Part shown: positions 1 to 8,495 of the stretch, in pieces | Layout of the letters: every line of letters begins with the position of its first letter | How positions within the stretch are numbered: position 1 is the stretch's first letter | Source: Saprospiraceae bacterium | Lineage (GTDB): Bacteria > Bacteroidota > Bacteroidia > Chitinophagales > Saprospiraceae | Assembly (NCBI GenBank): GCA_028280415.1 | Contig: JANQLV010000023.1 | Span: 186,001 to 250,000 of the forward strand | DNA length: 64,000 nt | Reading direction: 5' to 3' | The notes under the pieces: model-generated | What the model saw: only the letters and a program-made list of their open reading frames with translations | Database searches by the model: none | What the model was told of the DNA's origin: nothing | Position numbers and translations under genes: made by a program

Positions 1-234
1 TTTATCATAGAGCGCATCAAAACTGGTAGACTCGATTGGGATATTGATATCTCCCCAATCTACTGTATTCGCTGTAATGTCATCCTTTACAATATATCTA
101 TCTTTTGGAGATCGTCCAGTGAACTTACCAGTCTTAACTGCCAAAGCGCCAGAACTGCTAAGTTGTCCCTGATTCTGACGAATAGTACTTTCGATCAGAG
201 CCGCCGGCTGGAGGTTGATTTTTTGATTAGACAT
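1..234 (-). CDS. pckA: Phosphoenolpyruvate carboxykinase (ATP), N-terminal part
   Basis: Partial gene: 78 codons from an ATG at 234-232, running off the left edge of the window. The translation holds the N-terminal signature of ATP-dependent PEP carboxykinase: [15 protein letters not shown] at about residues 35-49, followed by [10 protein letters not shown]. This family converts oxaloacetate and ATP to phosphoenolpyruvate, CO2 and ADP in the cytoplasm, at the entry to gluconeogenesis. The catalytic P-loop and metal ligands lie beyond the edge and cannot be checked. It is divergent from the aminotransferase at 590. Identity is fairly certain from the TGRSPKD motif alone; an intact gene is assumed, not seen. 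Confidence 0.9.
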   Translation of the reverse strand, partial: MSNQKINLQPAALIESTIRQNQGQLSSSGALAVKTGKFTGRSPKDRYIVKDDITANTVDWGDINIPIESTSFDALYDK

Positions 235-589
235 AATAGTATTTTAGTTTTTTTGGTTAAACTTAAAATGGAAGCACAAAGGTAATGCTTTTATTTTTAT
301 ACTGATGTACTCCGCCAAGCCAATTTCGGCTTTTAGGGATATCTCTTACCAGAAAAATTTCTCGCTCTTTATATAACATGATTGTACATAAGTACAAGCT
401 AAAAGTATTAATACGTGCCCCAATTTATTTTGTTATTTGTTTTACTATAAATTTTATATTTTCTGATGATCGGCAATCGGCAGAATAAAATCGCATAAAC
501 TTTGCTATTCCAATACATGGTCGGTAGATATTAAGAGAAGTTTCATATTGGATTTGTACATTTGTTCAATATTTTTTTTTTAGCAAGCA
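235..589. other. Intergenic region between pckA and aminotransferase
   Basis: A 355-base AT-rich divergent spacer that should hold the promoters of pckA (minus) and of the aminotransferase/marR pair (plus). No open frame of note. It contains an inverted repeat, TTGTAC-ATAA-GTACAA, at 382-397 that could be an operator, and the word TTGTTCAAT at 562-570, which recurs upstream of hpd (2212-2220). No RNA gene was recognised. Confidence 0.5.
382..397. promoter_or_regulatory. Inverted repeat, possible operator
   Basis: A perfect 6-bp inverted repeat, TTGTAC and GTACAA with a 4-base spacer, lies in the pckA/aminotransferase divergent spacer. The size suits a dimeric regulator, but nothing links it to a particular protein. 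It could be chance in AT-rich DNA. Confidence 0.25.
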
Positions 590-1711
590 ATGATGAATAT
601 GTCCGAACCAACAGATAAAATTTCATTTTTTAAGGAATACCTTGCGGTAGCAGAGCCTTATAAAGGAGGAAAGGCGATTAGTGAAATCAAAACCAAGAAA
701 GATAAGATTTATAAACTTTCGTCTAACGAAAACCCAATTGGTGCTTCTCCAAAAGCGATGGCAGCCATTCAAGAAAACCTCAAAAACCTGCATCTTTATC
801 CAGATCGCACCGATCAACGTTTACAAACTGCTTTGAGACAATTTTATAATAACGAACTAGAAGCCGATCAGTTTATTGGCGCAAGCAGTGGCTCGGAGAT
901 CATCGATCATATCATCCGAGCCTTTGCCGGCGAAGGTAGAGAAGTGATTGTTTCTAATCCAACTTTCAAGCCTTATATCATGTTTTCTAGCTGGTGTGGT
1001 TCTAAAGTGATTGATGTTCCTTTATTATATCCCGATTACAAACTGGATATCCGGGGGATACTGAATGTTATCAACGACCAGACCCGTTTGATCTTTTTAA
1101 CCAGCCCCAATAATCCTACGGGAACCCATATAGCCAAGCATGAACTGGATGAATTACTGGCCAATATTCCGGATCATGTGGTAGTCGTTTTAGACGAAGT
1201 ATACTATCATTTTGTAGACGCCGATGACTATACGACTGCTTTGCCTTATGTAAAGAAAGGATATAATATCATTGGTGTCAACAGTTTTTCAAAAACGTAT
1301 GGTTTGGCCGGAATGCGAATTGGTTATGCGTATACCACTCCTGAATTATCTGCGTATATTCATCAACTTTGCAAACCATTTTTGATAGATACTTTATCTC
1401 TCGAAGCCGGAATAGCCGCTTTAGGCGATCAAGCTTTTATTGATCAAACTGTTGAAATTGTCAAAAAAGGCCGGCTTTATCTTTACGAACAACTGGATCG
1501 TTTAGGTATGCACTACTGGAAATCGCAGGGTAATTTTATTTTGTTAAAACCGGAAATGGATACCGGACAGTTTGAAGAAAGAATGCTGGAAGAGGGAATA
1601 ATGGTAAGGCCAGTAGCAAATTTTGGCGCTCCGGGTTGTGTTCGGGTATCAATAGGAATCCCGGAAGCTAATGAAGCATTTATCGCTGCCCTGGAAAAGA
1701 TAATAAAATAA
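590..1711 (+). CDS. HisC-type pyridoxal-phosphate aminotransferase, probably aromatic amino acid
   Basis: 373 residues, class I/II fold, closest in layout to histidinol-phosphate aminotransferase. Visible motifs: substrate-loop SSNENPIGASP near residues 44-54, SPNNPTG at 172-178, LDEVYYHF at 201-208, and the PLP-lysine segment NSFSKTYGLAGMRIG with Lys235; the C-terminal RVSIG holds the carboxylate-binding Arg. HisC-like enzymes often also accept tyrosine and phenylalanine. Here there are no histidine genes nearby; the next genes are a MarR regulator (overlapping by one base, TAATG) and 4-hydroxyphenylpyruvate dioxygenase, so a role in making 4-hydroxyphenylpyruvate from tyrosine is inferred. 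Three in-frame ATGs (590, 593, 599) leave the exact start open. Confidence 0.85.
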   Translation: MMNMSEPTDKISFFKEYLAVAEPYKGGKAISEIKTKKDKIYKLSSNENPIGASPKAMAAIQENLKNLHLYPDRTDQRLQTALRQFYNNELEADQFIGASSGSEIIDHIIRAFAGEGREVIVSNPTFKPYIMFSSWCGSKVIDVPLLYPDYKLDIRGILNVINDQTRLIFLTSPNNPTGTHIAKHELDELLANIPDHVVVVLDEVYYHFVDADDYTTALPYVKKGYNIIGVNSFSKTYGLAGMRIGYAYTTPELSAYIHQLCKPFLIDTLSLEAGIAALGDQAFIDQTVEIVKKGRLYLYEQLDRLGMHYWKSQGNFILLKPEMDTGQFEERMLEEGIMVRPVANFGAPGCVRVSIGIPEANEAFIAALEKIIK

Positions 1712-2148
1712 TGTCAAAGCAACACACATCAAAAGCATACGGTACTCTAATTGATCGTACTTTAAGAATTATCAAGCTACAGTTTATCCATGCTTTTAAA
1801 GAGGCGGGCGTTGACCTAACTCCCGAGCAATGGGTAATTATCGATGAGCTTTATAAGCACAATGGTATTTCACAAACCGAATTAGCCAATGGTTCTTTCA
1901 AAAACGCCCCGACGGTTTCCAGAATCATCGATTTATTAGTCAGTAAAAATATGGTTGAACGCCAGCGTTTTGAAAATGACCGCCGTCGATATAAGATTTT
2001 TTTAACCAAAAAGGGAAAAGAAACTTTTGAAAAAGCACATCCAATTGTTTTGAGTCTCAGAAATCAGGGTTGGTCCAATCTCTCTGATGAAGATTATGCA
2101 CATTTTACCCGCATTATGAATCAGATCTTCGACAATCTCAGTACTTGA
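1711..2148 (+). CDS. MarR-family transcriptional regulator
   Basis: 145 residues, the usual MarR length. The winged helix spans about residues 30-105: the segment LTPEQWVIIDELYKHNGISQ opens the fold, TVSRIIDLLVSKNMVERQR is the recognition helix, and ENDRRRYKIFLTKKG is the wing with the DxRxR signature. The start ATG overlaps the aminotransferase stop codon (TAATG), so the two are translationally coupled. MarR proteins commonly repress aromatic-catabolism genes in response to the ring compound; this one sits between an aminotransferase and HPPD, so it is likely to control that module. Ligand unknown. Confidence 0.9.
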   Translation: MSKQHTSKAYGTLIDRTLRIIKLQFIHAFKEAGVDLTPEQWVIIDELYKHNGISQTELANGSFKNAPTVSRIIDLLVSKNMVERQRFENDRRRYKIFLTKKGKETFEKAHPIVLSLRNQGWSNLSDEDYAHFTRIMNQIFDNLST

Positions 2149-2208
2149 CTAGTTTTATCCGGAAATAATAAATCTTTTAAGTCCACACAAAACCTCCTGC
2201 ACAATTTC

Positions 2209-2222
2209 CAATTGTTCAATTG
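2209..2222. promoter_or_regulatory. Candidate MarR operator upstream of hpd
   Basis: CAATTGTTCAATTG, a double CAATTG element, lies about 160 bases upstream of hpd and just after the marR stop. Its core TTGTTCAAT also occurs at 562-570, just upstream of the aminotransferase-marR unit. A shared site in front of both units would suit a local repressor. The link to MarR is inference; AT-rich words recur by chance. Confidence 0.3.
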
Positions 2223-2339
2223 TATCGTCCATTTCAAGCGGACGAAGTTCTTATACAGACACTTTTGATTTGGCACTTAGTAATATTTTAATTTGCTATT
2301 AATTATCAAATTCAGACAGCGGAAAAGATAAAAAATTAA

Positions 2340-2347
2340 TATATTTG
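2340..2347 (+). promoter_or_regulatory. Possible -7 promoter element of hpd
   Basis: TATATTTG fits the Bacteroidota -7 consensus TAnnTTTG and lies 38 bases before the hpd start codon. No convincing TTTG -33 element was found at the usual spacing, so the call is weak. Confidence 0.35.
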
Positions 2348-2384
2348 CCTAAGCAACTATTATTTACGCAAATAAATTACGATC

Positions 2385-3518
2385 ATGTTAAATACTTCAG
2401 AAGCAAACTCAAAAATATTTAAGGGGGCACAAGATTTTCTTCCTTTATTAGGAACTGACTATATCGAGTTATATGTCAGCAATGCCAAGCAGGCAGCGCA
2501 TTATTATAAAACCGCTTTTGGTTTTCAATCTTTAGCTTTTGCAGGTCTAGAAACCGGATTGAGAGACCGGGAATCATATGTAGTGGTACAGGACAAAATC
2601 CGTCTGGTACTAACATCCCCTTTGAAAGCAGGTACAGCAATCGGCAAACATCTTGATGATCACGGAGATGGTGTAAAACATATTGCACTTTGGGTTGAGG
2701 ATGCGGAAGTGGCATTCAATGAAACAGTCTCGCGGGGAGCCAGTCCTTATATGGAACCAAGCGTTGAAGAAGATGAGTTTGGAACGGTAAAAAGATCGGG
2801 GATCAATTTGTATGGAGATACCAAGCATATTTTTGTCGAACGCAAAAATTATAATGGTCCTTTCCTTCCCGGATTTAAAAAATGGGAAACGCATTATAAC
2901 CCGGCACCAATAGGCTTAAAATATGTCGATCATATGGTAGCAAATGTGCCATTGGGGCATATGAATAAATGGGTAGACTTCTATGCCAATGTAATGGGCT
3001 TCTCTCAAATCCTGTCTTTCGACGATAAGGATATTTCCACGGAATATAGTGCTCTGATGAGTAAAGTGATGAGTAATGGCAATGGACGTATCAAATTTCC
3101 TATCAACGAACCTGCTCCTGGTTTGAAAAAATCACAGGTAGATGAATATCTGGACTTTTACGGCACAGCTGGCGTACAGCATATTGCCGTTGCCACTGAC
3201 AATATTATCGAGACCGTGACTGCGCTAAGAGATCGAGGTGTGGAATTTCTGCGTGTTCCCAGTACCTATTACGATACTGTTTTGGATAGAGTTGGAAAAA
3301 TCGATGAGGATTTGGAACCATTAAAGAATTTGGGCATCCTGATTGATCGCGATGATGAAGGCTATTTATTACAAATATTTACAAATACCGTACAAGCCCG
3401 GCCAACTATGTTTTTTGAAATTATTCAAAGAAAAGGCGCCCAGTCTTTCGGAAAAGGAAACTTCAAAGCCCTTTTCGAAGCTTTGGAAAGAGAACAAGAC
3501 AATCGAGGCAATTTATAA
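2385..3518 (+). CDS. hpd: 4-hydroxyphenylpyruvate dioxygenase
   Basis: 377 residues with two vicinal-oxygen-chelate halves, as in all HPPDs. The iron ligands are recognisable: His183 (in KYVDHMVANV), His266 (in GVQHIAVATDNI) and Glu345 (in FFEIIQRKG). The C-terminal GKGNFKALFEALEREQ helix, which closes the active site, is complete. The enzyme converts 4-hydroxyphenylpyruvate and O2 to homogentisate and CO2 in tyrosine and phenylalanine breakdown. The aminotransferase-MarR pair upstream fits this pathway; homogentisate dioxygenase and later steps are not in the window. A hairpin terminator follows. Confidence 0.96.
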   Translation: MLNTSEANSKIFKGAQDFLPLLGTDYIELYVSNAKQAAHYYKTAFGFQSLAFAGLETGLRDRESYVVVQDKIRLVLTSPLKAGTAIGKHLDDHGDGVKHIALWVEDAEVAFNETVSRGASPYMEPSVEEDEFGTVKRSGINLYGDTKHIFVERKNYNGPFLPGFKKWETHYNPAPIGLKYVDHMVANVPLGHMNKWVDFYANVMGFSQILSFDDKDISTEYSALMSKVMSNGNGRIKFPINEPAPGLKKSQVDEYLDFYGTAGVQHIAVATDNIIETVTALRDRGVEFLRVPSTYYDTVLDRVGKIDEDLEPLKNLGILIDRDDEGYLLQIFTNTVQARPTMFFEIIQRKGAQSFGKGNFKALFEALEREQDNRGNL

Positions 3519-3545
3519 ATTAGAGTACTGGTCAAGATAAATACA

Positions 3546-3595
3546 AAAGCCATTGGCTCTGGAATAGAGTACAATGGCTTTATTTTTTATTTTTA
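3546..3595 (+). terminator. Terminator after hpd
   Basis: A 10-bp stem (3546-3555 with 3572-3581; AAAGCCATTG and its complement) with a 16-base loop, followed by a T-rich stretch to about 3595. It lies 28 bases after the hpd stop, as expected for an intrinsic terminator. Confidence 0.75.
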
Positions 3596-3680
3596 TGCTC
3601 GATTTCAATAAAAGAAGTGCTTTAAGCACTTCAATATCAAACTCACTAAATCCTTTAATATTAATCTAATAAGCAAAATT

Positions 3681-4283
3681 ATGAAAAAACCTTTGGTAGC
3701 CCCTTTAGATAGAGAAACTAACCCCGAGTTGCAGGAGATGGTTGATTTTTATAATGAAACACTTGGCTTTACGCCAAACAGTTTGTTTACCATGATGCGT
3801 CGGCCGCGAATTGCAGAGGCTTTTTTGGAAATGAATCAGGCCGTAATGGAAAATAAGGGGCGGGTAACCAGTGCTTTAAAAAGACTGATCGCATATGTAT
3901 CGAGCATGTCTACCGGTTGCCGTTATTGTGAAGCACATGCAATCCGCGCTGCCGAGCGATACGGAGCAGCCGCAGAACAATTAGAGAATATTTGGGAATA
4001 CAAAACACATCCGGCTTTCAATGATGCCGAACGAGCGGCTTTGGATCTTTCTATCGCTGCTTCTGTAATACCTAATGCCGTGAATGATGAAATTGCAGAA
4101 AACATGCGTAAACACTGGGACGAGGGCGAAATTGTTGAAATTCTGGGAGTGGTTGCTCTTTTCGGATACCTCAACCGCTGGAACGATTCCATGGGGACAC
4201 AGCTGGAAGAGGCAGCAGCCGATTCAGCAAACAAATTAATAGCAGAGAAAGGGGATTGGGTAATCGGAAAACACAAGTACTAA
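3681..4283 (+). CDS. Carboxymuconolactone decarboxylase / AhpD-like protein
   Basis: 200 residues of all-helical AhpD fold. The redox signature CRYCEAH, a CxxC followed by His, sits at about residues 80-86, as in peroxidase-related AhpD-like proteins, so a thiol peroxidase or disulfide reductase role is more likely than a true lactone decarboxylase. No signal peptide, so probably cytoplasmic. Its own spacer separates it from hpd, so it need not belong to the aromatic module. The substrate cannot be read from the sequence. Confidence 0.8.
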   Translation: MKKPLVAPLDRETNPELQEMVDFYNETLGFTPNSLFTMMRRPRIAEAFLEMNQAVMENKGRVTSALKRLIAYVSSMSTGCRYCEAHAIRAAERYGAAAEQLENIWEYKTHPAFNDAERAALDLSIAASVIPNAVNDEIAENMRKHWDEGEIVEILGVVALFGYLNRWNDSMGTQLEEAAADSANKLIAEKGDWVIGKHKY

Positions 4284-4413
4284 TAATAGCTGCTGTAATC
4301 AGAGGTTAACAAGAATTTTAAATAATTGGGCAAATACAAGATTTATGGCTGCAGTTTGGTCATAAGCTTGCAGAGTAATAATTGCAAAAATGTGATTCAT
4401 TAAACCAGATAAA

Positions 4414-5217
4414 ATGATGACCTCTGAAACTTTCAATCAGGAATTTGAAAAAATCAAGCCTCAGTTAAAGTCGTATATTCTGCGGATGACCGCCAGTGTT
4501 CAGGATACTGAAGATTTATTGCAGGACACCTGGATCAGGGCCAACGAAAAACTGGATACGTTCAAAGGCATCTCTTCTCTTAAAACCTGGATTTTTGCAA
4601 TCGCCTCCAATCTTACAATCGATAATCTCAGAAAGAAAAAGCGCTGGCCTGAAAATGTCACCGATATTTGCAAAGCAGCCGCCAAAGAAGATCCACGGCA
4701 TTTTCAGGAGACCATGAAACTCATCGAAAGTTCTAATTATGCCAAATTTGAAATCCAGGAGCATATTGCTTTTTGTTTTACTTGCATTGCTAAGTCCCTG
4801 CCCCTGGAGCAACACCTTTGTCTGTTATTAAAAGAAATTTATGATTTTAAAATAAAAGAAGTGGCTACCATCCTGCAGACTACGGAGGCTCTGGTCAAGT
4901 ATCATCTGCATACTGCCCGGCAAAAAATGATTGAAATTTTCGAAGGCCGTTGCGCCCTCATTAATCAGGAAGGAATCTGTCACCAATGCTCTGAAATCAA
5001 TGGCATTTTTAATCCAAAACAAAATATACAGGAAGAGCTCGTGAAAATTAAAATGGTCCGGGAGGCAGATAAAGCCGATAAAGAACATCTATTCGACCTG
5101 AGAATGGAAGTTTTGAAAGATATTGACCCTTATAGCTCGGGCGCTCATGAACTTCAGCTCCATCATCTGGAACATAATCGAAGAGTCATGGAAGAATATC
5201 TGAAAAAAAACGAATAA
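4414..5217 (+). CDS. ECF-type RNA polymerase sigma factor with C-terminal extension
   Basis: 267 residues. Sigma region 2 is at about 15-75 (ILRMTASVQDTEDLLQDTW, then LKTWIFAIASNLTIDNLRKKK) and region 4 at about 125-175 (LLKEIYDFKIKEVATILQTT, VKYHLHTARQKM). After region 4 comes a tail of about 90 residues with the cluster CALINQEGICHQC, possibly metal-binding, and a charged helical end. Typical ECF factors stop near residue 180, so the tail may be a built-in regulatory domain replacing an anti-sigma factor; none is encoded alongside. The next gene, a secreted SRPBCC protein, follows after 52 bases and may be co-transcribed. Confidence 0.8.
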   Translation: MMTSETFNQEFEKIKPQLKSYILRMTASVQDTEDLLQDTWIRANEKLDTFKGISSLKTWIFAIASNLTIDNLRKKKRWPENVTDICKAAAKEDPRHFQETMKLIESSNYAKFEIQEHIAFCFTCIAKSLPLEQHLCLLLKEIYDFKIKEVATILQTTEALVKYHLHTARQKMIEIFEGRCALINQEGICHQCSEINGIFNPKQNIQEELVKIKMVREADKADKEHLFDLRMEVLKDIDPYSSGAHELQLHHLEHNRRVMEEYLKKNE

Positions 5218-5269
5218 AATCCTATCGCTTTTTTTACCTCACCCGTCAAAGCAATAAACTCTAGTTTAA

Positions 5270-5773
5270 ATGAAAAATTTAATTACAATTTTATTGCTTA
5301 TGACAAGCTTATCTCCTATGGCTCAGAATGGAAAAGCCATCACTGAAAAAAAGACATTTAGCAGAACTACTACCGTCAGTATTGCTATCGAATCAGATGT
5401 ATCTATTCTTTGGGCATTACTCACTAATGCTGCTGATTTTCCAAGATGGAATTCAACAATTACTTCCATTGATGGTGATATTGAACAAGGGAAAAAAATC
5501 AGACTCAAAAGCACGCTGGATACCAAACGTACCTTTAAACTAAAGGTCAAAGAAATGGTTCCAGATCAGAAAATGGTTTGGAAAGGAGGGATGGGAAAGC
5601 GTGTTTATACGCTGAAAAAGTCCGGTGATCAAGTCATCTTTACAATGAGTGAAAAAATTGGTGGGCTGATGTTTCCTCTGTTTGCCAATAAAATTCCTTC
5701 TTTTGACGAATCCTTCGAGCAATTTGCGGCGGATTTAAAGAAAGAAGCCGAGTTGATTGCACAAGCAAGATAA
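5270..5773 (+). CDS. Secreted SRPBCC (START/Bet v1-like) family protein
   Basis: 167 residues. An N-terminal signal peptide (about residues 1-18, ending PMAQ) is followed by one SRPBCC ligand-binding domain: VSIAIESDVSILWALLTNAADFPRWN opens the fold, with GKKIRLKS and MVWKGGMGKRVYTL further on. Proteins of this fold bind hydrophobic ligands; members of the polyketide cyclase/dehydrase group share this N-terminal WxxLxxxxxxPxW pattern. The ligand is unknown. It lies just downstream of the sigma factor and is followed by a strong hairpin at 5783-5814. Confidence 0.7.
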   Translation: MKNLITILLLMTSLSPMAQNGKAITEKKTFSRTTTVSIAIESDVSILWALLTNAADFPRWNSTITSIDGDIEQGKKIRLKSTLDTKRTFKLKVKEMVPDQKMVWKGGMGKRVYTLKKSGDQVIFTMSEKIGGLMFPLFANKIPSFDESFEQFAADLKKEAELIAQAR

Positions 5774-5782
5774 CTGAATAAA

Positions 5783-5814
5783 CATGAGGTAGCCGAAATA
5801 CTGGCTACCTCATG
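5783..5814 (+). terminator. Hairpin after SRPBCC gene
   Basis: A perfect 12-bp stem (CATGAGGTAGCC at 5783-5794 with its complement at 5803-5814) and an 8-base loop, 9 bases after the stop codon. No T-run follows, so it may act as a mRNA 3' stabiliser or a factor-dependent terminator. Confidence 0.55.
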
Positions 5815-5997
5815 AGCTGTTCGCTTGACATAAACCAAAAGGTTTAACGGATTTTTAACTTTTTTTAAAATACACTTTAGAGAGAACAGATATATTTGCT
5901 TATTCGTCTAAATAATTTCAAAATAATTCTTTACAAATACCCAGATTTAGCTAATCTGTCTATTTTTGCGGGATAGTACGCATATTAAATTTGAAAA

Positions 5998-7218
5998 ATG
6001 TATCCTGATCTTTCATATATCCTTCATGATCTGTTCGGTACGGAGCCGGATAATGCATTCTCGGTGGTAAAAACCTTTGGCTTATTTCTGGTGATTGCCA
6101 TTCTCGTAGCCGCTTATTTCTTTTCCATAGAATTAGTGCGTAAAAACAAAGAAGGTGTTTTTCAACCGATAAAAACCAAAGTTGTTATTGGTAAACCGGC
6201 CAGTCCGCTCAGTCTTAGCCTCAATGGTTTTTTGGGCTTTTTTCTTGGATTCAAATTCATGTATGTCCTCTTTAATTTTCCAGATTTTCAAATGGATCCG
6301 GCCGGAGTGATTTTTTCTTTGAAAGGGATTGGAGAAGCTGCAAGCTGGATTGGAGGTCTCCTTTTGGGAGCATTATTCGTATGGGTCAAGTACCGGGAAA
6401 AGCAGAAAACGGTCTTAGCTAAACCACAGGAAAAAATAGTTAATGTAAAACCTCATGAAAGAATTGGAGATATTACAGTCGTTTCGGTTCTTTCGGGAAT
6501 TATTGGAGCCAAGCTTTTTGCAATGATCGAAGACCTGGATATGGTTTTATCAGGCAAAGTCAGTTTTAGCTATTGGCTATCCCAATTTTTCTCCGGCAGC
6601 GGAATGGCGATTTATGGCGGCTTGATTCTCGGGTTTCTGGGCGGATACCTTTATTTGAGGTATCTAAAAATCAAACCGCTACCGGTACTGGATGCAGTGG
6701 CTCCTGCACTGATGATCTCTTATGGTGTCGGAAGGCTGGGCTGTCATTTCTCCGGGGATGGCGACTGGGGTATCGTTAATACCGCAGCTAAACCGGGCTG
6801 GATTCCACAATTTCTTTGGTCCTATGATTATCCGCATAATGTAATCAATGAAACAGAAGGCTCCCTGATTGATGGTTGCACCTGGAATTATTGCAATGTT
6901 TTGGCGGAACCCGTTTATCCTACACCGCTTTATGAATTTATCCTGTCACTCATTATTTTCCTGATGCTATGGGCTTTGAGAAAACGTATTAAAACAGCGG
7001 GTTTACTTTTCTTCATTTATGTAATACTTAACGGTATCGAACGGTTCTGGATCGAAAAGATCCGGGTCAATGATAAGTATGACTGGTTTTTCAATCTTAC
7101 CCAGGCGGAAATGATTGCTCTCGGACTAATGATCGTTGGTGTCATTGGTGCTTTTGTCGTTTGGAAACGAGGTACAAAAGCAATAGATAGTGGAATACAA
7201 GAACAAGTAGACGGCTAA
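5998..7218 (+). CDS. lgt: Prolipoprotein diacylglyceryl transferase
   Basis: 406 residues with about seven to eight membrane segments. The Lgt signature lies near residues 244-258: GVGRLGCHFSGDGDWG, with the essential GR and GD. YPTPLYEF and NGIERFWIEKIRVN near the C-terminus match conserved periplasmic and headgroup-binding residues. Lgt transfers diacylglycerol from phosphatidylglycerol to the lipobox cysteine of prelipoproteins in the inner membrane. It is longer than the roughly 290-residue E. coli enzyme: extra loops at about 135-155 and around 265-300. It converges on the glycosyltransferase with only 15 bases between the stop codons. Two TAnnTTTG-like elements (5891, 5961) lie upstream. 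Confidence 0.93.
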   Translation: MYPDLSYILHDLFGTEPDNAFSVVKTFGLFLVIAILVAAYFFSIELVRKNKEGVFQPIKTKVVIGKPASPLSLSLNGFLGFFLGFKFMYVLFNFPDFQMDPAGVIFSLKGIGEAASWIGGLLLGALFVWVKYREKQKTVLAKPQEKIVNVKPHERIGDITVVSVLSGIIGAKLFAMIEDLDMVLSGKVSFSYWLSQFFSGSGMAIYGGLILGFLGGYLYLRYLKIKPLPVLDAVAPALMISYGVGRLGCHFSGDGDWGIVNTAAKPGWIPQFLWSYDYPHNVINETEGSLIDGCTWNYCNVLAEPVYPTPLYEFILSLIIFLMLWALRKRIKTAGLLFFIYVILNGIERFWIEKIRVNDKYDWFFNLTQAEMIALGLMIVGVIGAFVVWKRGTKAIDSGIQEQVDG

Positions 7219-7233
7219 CAACTGGTAATTGAT

Positions 7234-8358
7234 CTATTCCCTGACCAATTTTTCTATAATCTGGTATACTCGTTCTGCTGAACGATCCCAATTGAACTTT
7301 TCTCTTTGCTTTTTCCCTTTGTCTATTAACTCCTGGGCAAATTGCGGGTTCTGTATTTTTTCCATTGCCTCAGCAATAGCGGTTTCCGATGCAGGATCAA
7401 TAATAAGCGCGGCATCCCCGGCGACTTCGGGCATGGAAGTGACCCCGGAGGTAATCACGGGTGTTTCACAATGCATTGCTTCAAGAATGGGCAAACCAAA
7501 ACCTTCGAAAAGTGAAACGTAGACCAGCGCCCGGGCAGCAGCAATGACCCTCGGTAACTCTTCCTCTTCAAGATAACCCAAGAAGTGAATATCCCTGCTG
7601 AATTTTGATTTCTCGAGGGTCTCCCGAATTGAGCCCGATTGCCAGGCAAAACGGCCACCCAGCAATAACTTTATAGCGCTTTGAGTCTTGTTCTTGAATT
7701 TTTCAAATGCCCGAATCAGGCGGATAATATTTTTCCGGGGATGGATCGAACCTACATAAAAAAAATAGTCCTTCCCTGCTGCGTATTTTTCTCTGGCTTT
7801 TTGCTTTGTCTCCTCATCTTGTGACGTAAAAACATTATCACAAGCATTATACACTACAGATATTTTCTCCGGAGGGACCTTATATTGTTTAATAATATCC
7901 TGTTTTGTAAAATTAGAAACGGCAATAATATGGTCTGCTCTGCGAACATACCGGGGCACATAATAATCATAGAATTTTCGCGTGAAATAAGGAATCTCAT
8001 CAGGATAATGCACATGTGCCAGATCATGTGTGATCAGTAAGGTCTTTACGGGTGTTCTCAGGCTCAAATAGTTGTCGGGAGACAGAAACAAATCGGGGCG
8101 GTATTTTTGTATGGCCCGGGGAATGGCCCATTCGAACCACAAATACCACAGAAAAGGATGGCGGGCCGGAGGATATAATACAACCGGATAAACATTATCT
8201 GCAAAGACAAATGAAGCATCAAACGGGCGATCAAAAAAAAAGTAGAATTGGTGCTCAGGATGTTGTAGAACCAGTCTTTTTACCAGCTCGTAAGTCACTC
8301 TTCCGATTCCCTCCAGTTTATCTTTTAATAAGAACCTTGTGTTAATAGCTATTTTCAA
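7234..8358 (-). CDS. GT4-type glycosyltransferase
   Basis: 374 residues of GT-B fold. The N-terminal half has the acceptor-side motif NTRFLLKDKLEGIGR; the C-terminal half has FYVGSIHPRKNIIRLIRAF (donor-binding start), and the E-x7-E region FEGFGLPILEAMHCETPVITSG typical of retaining GT4 enzymes. No signal peptide; cytoplasmic or peripheral on the inner membrane. The start is TTG at 8358, as no in-frame ATG lies between it and the upstream stop. Sugar donor and acceptor cannot be read. No other glycan genes surround it, so it stands alone. Confidence 0.9.
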   Translation of the reverse strand: MKIAINTRFLLKDKLEGIGRVTYELVKRLVLQHPEHQFYFFFDRPFDASFVFADNVYPVVLYPPARHPFLWYLWFEWAIPRAIQKYRPDLFLSPDNYLSLRTPVKTLLITHDLAHVHYPDEIPYFTRKFYDYYVPRYVRRADHIIAVSNFTKQDIIKQYKVPPEKISVVYNACDNVFTSQDEETKQKAREKYAAGKDYFFYVGSIHPRKNIIRLIRAFEKFKNKTQSAIKLLLGGRFAWQSGSIRETLEKSKFSRDIHFLGYLEEEELPRVIAAARALVYVSLFEGFGLPILEAMHCETPVITSGVTSMPEVAGDAALIIDPASETAIAEAMEKIQNPQFAQELIDKGKKQREKFNWDRSAERVYQIIEKLVRE

Positions 8359-8495
8359 AGTATATCAGCAAAATTGATTGAATCAAGTGCTGAAATTAAG
8401 TATTTATTTTGGGGCTCCTGGCGAATCCCTTTAGTTAATTTACAAAATTACATTCTTCCATCTGGTCAAAGATGGTTTGATGTTACAAAAATAAA

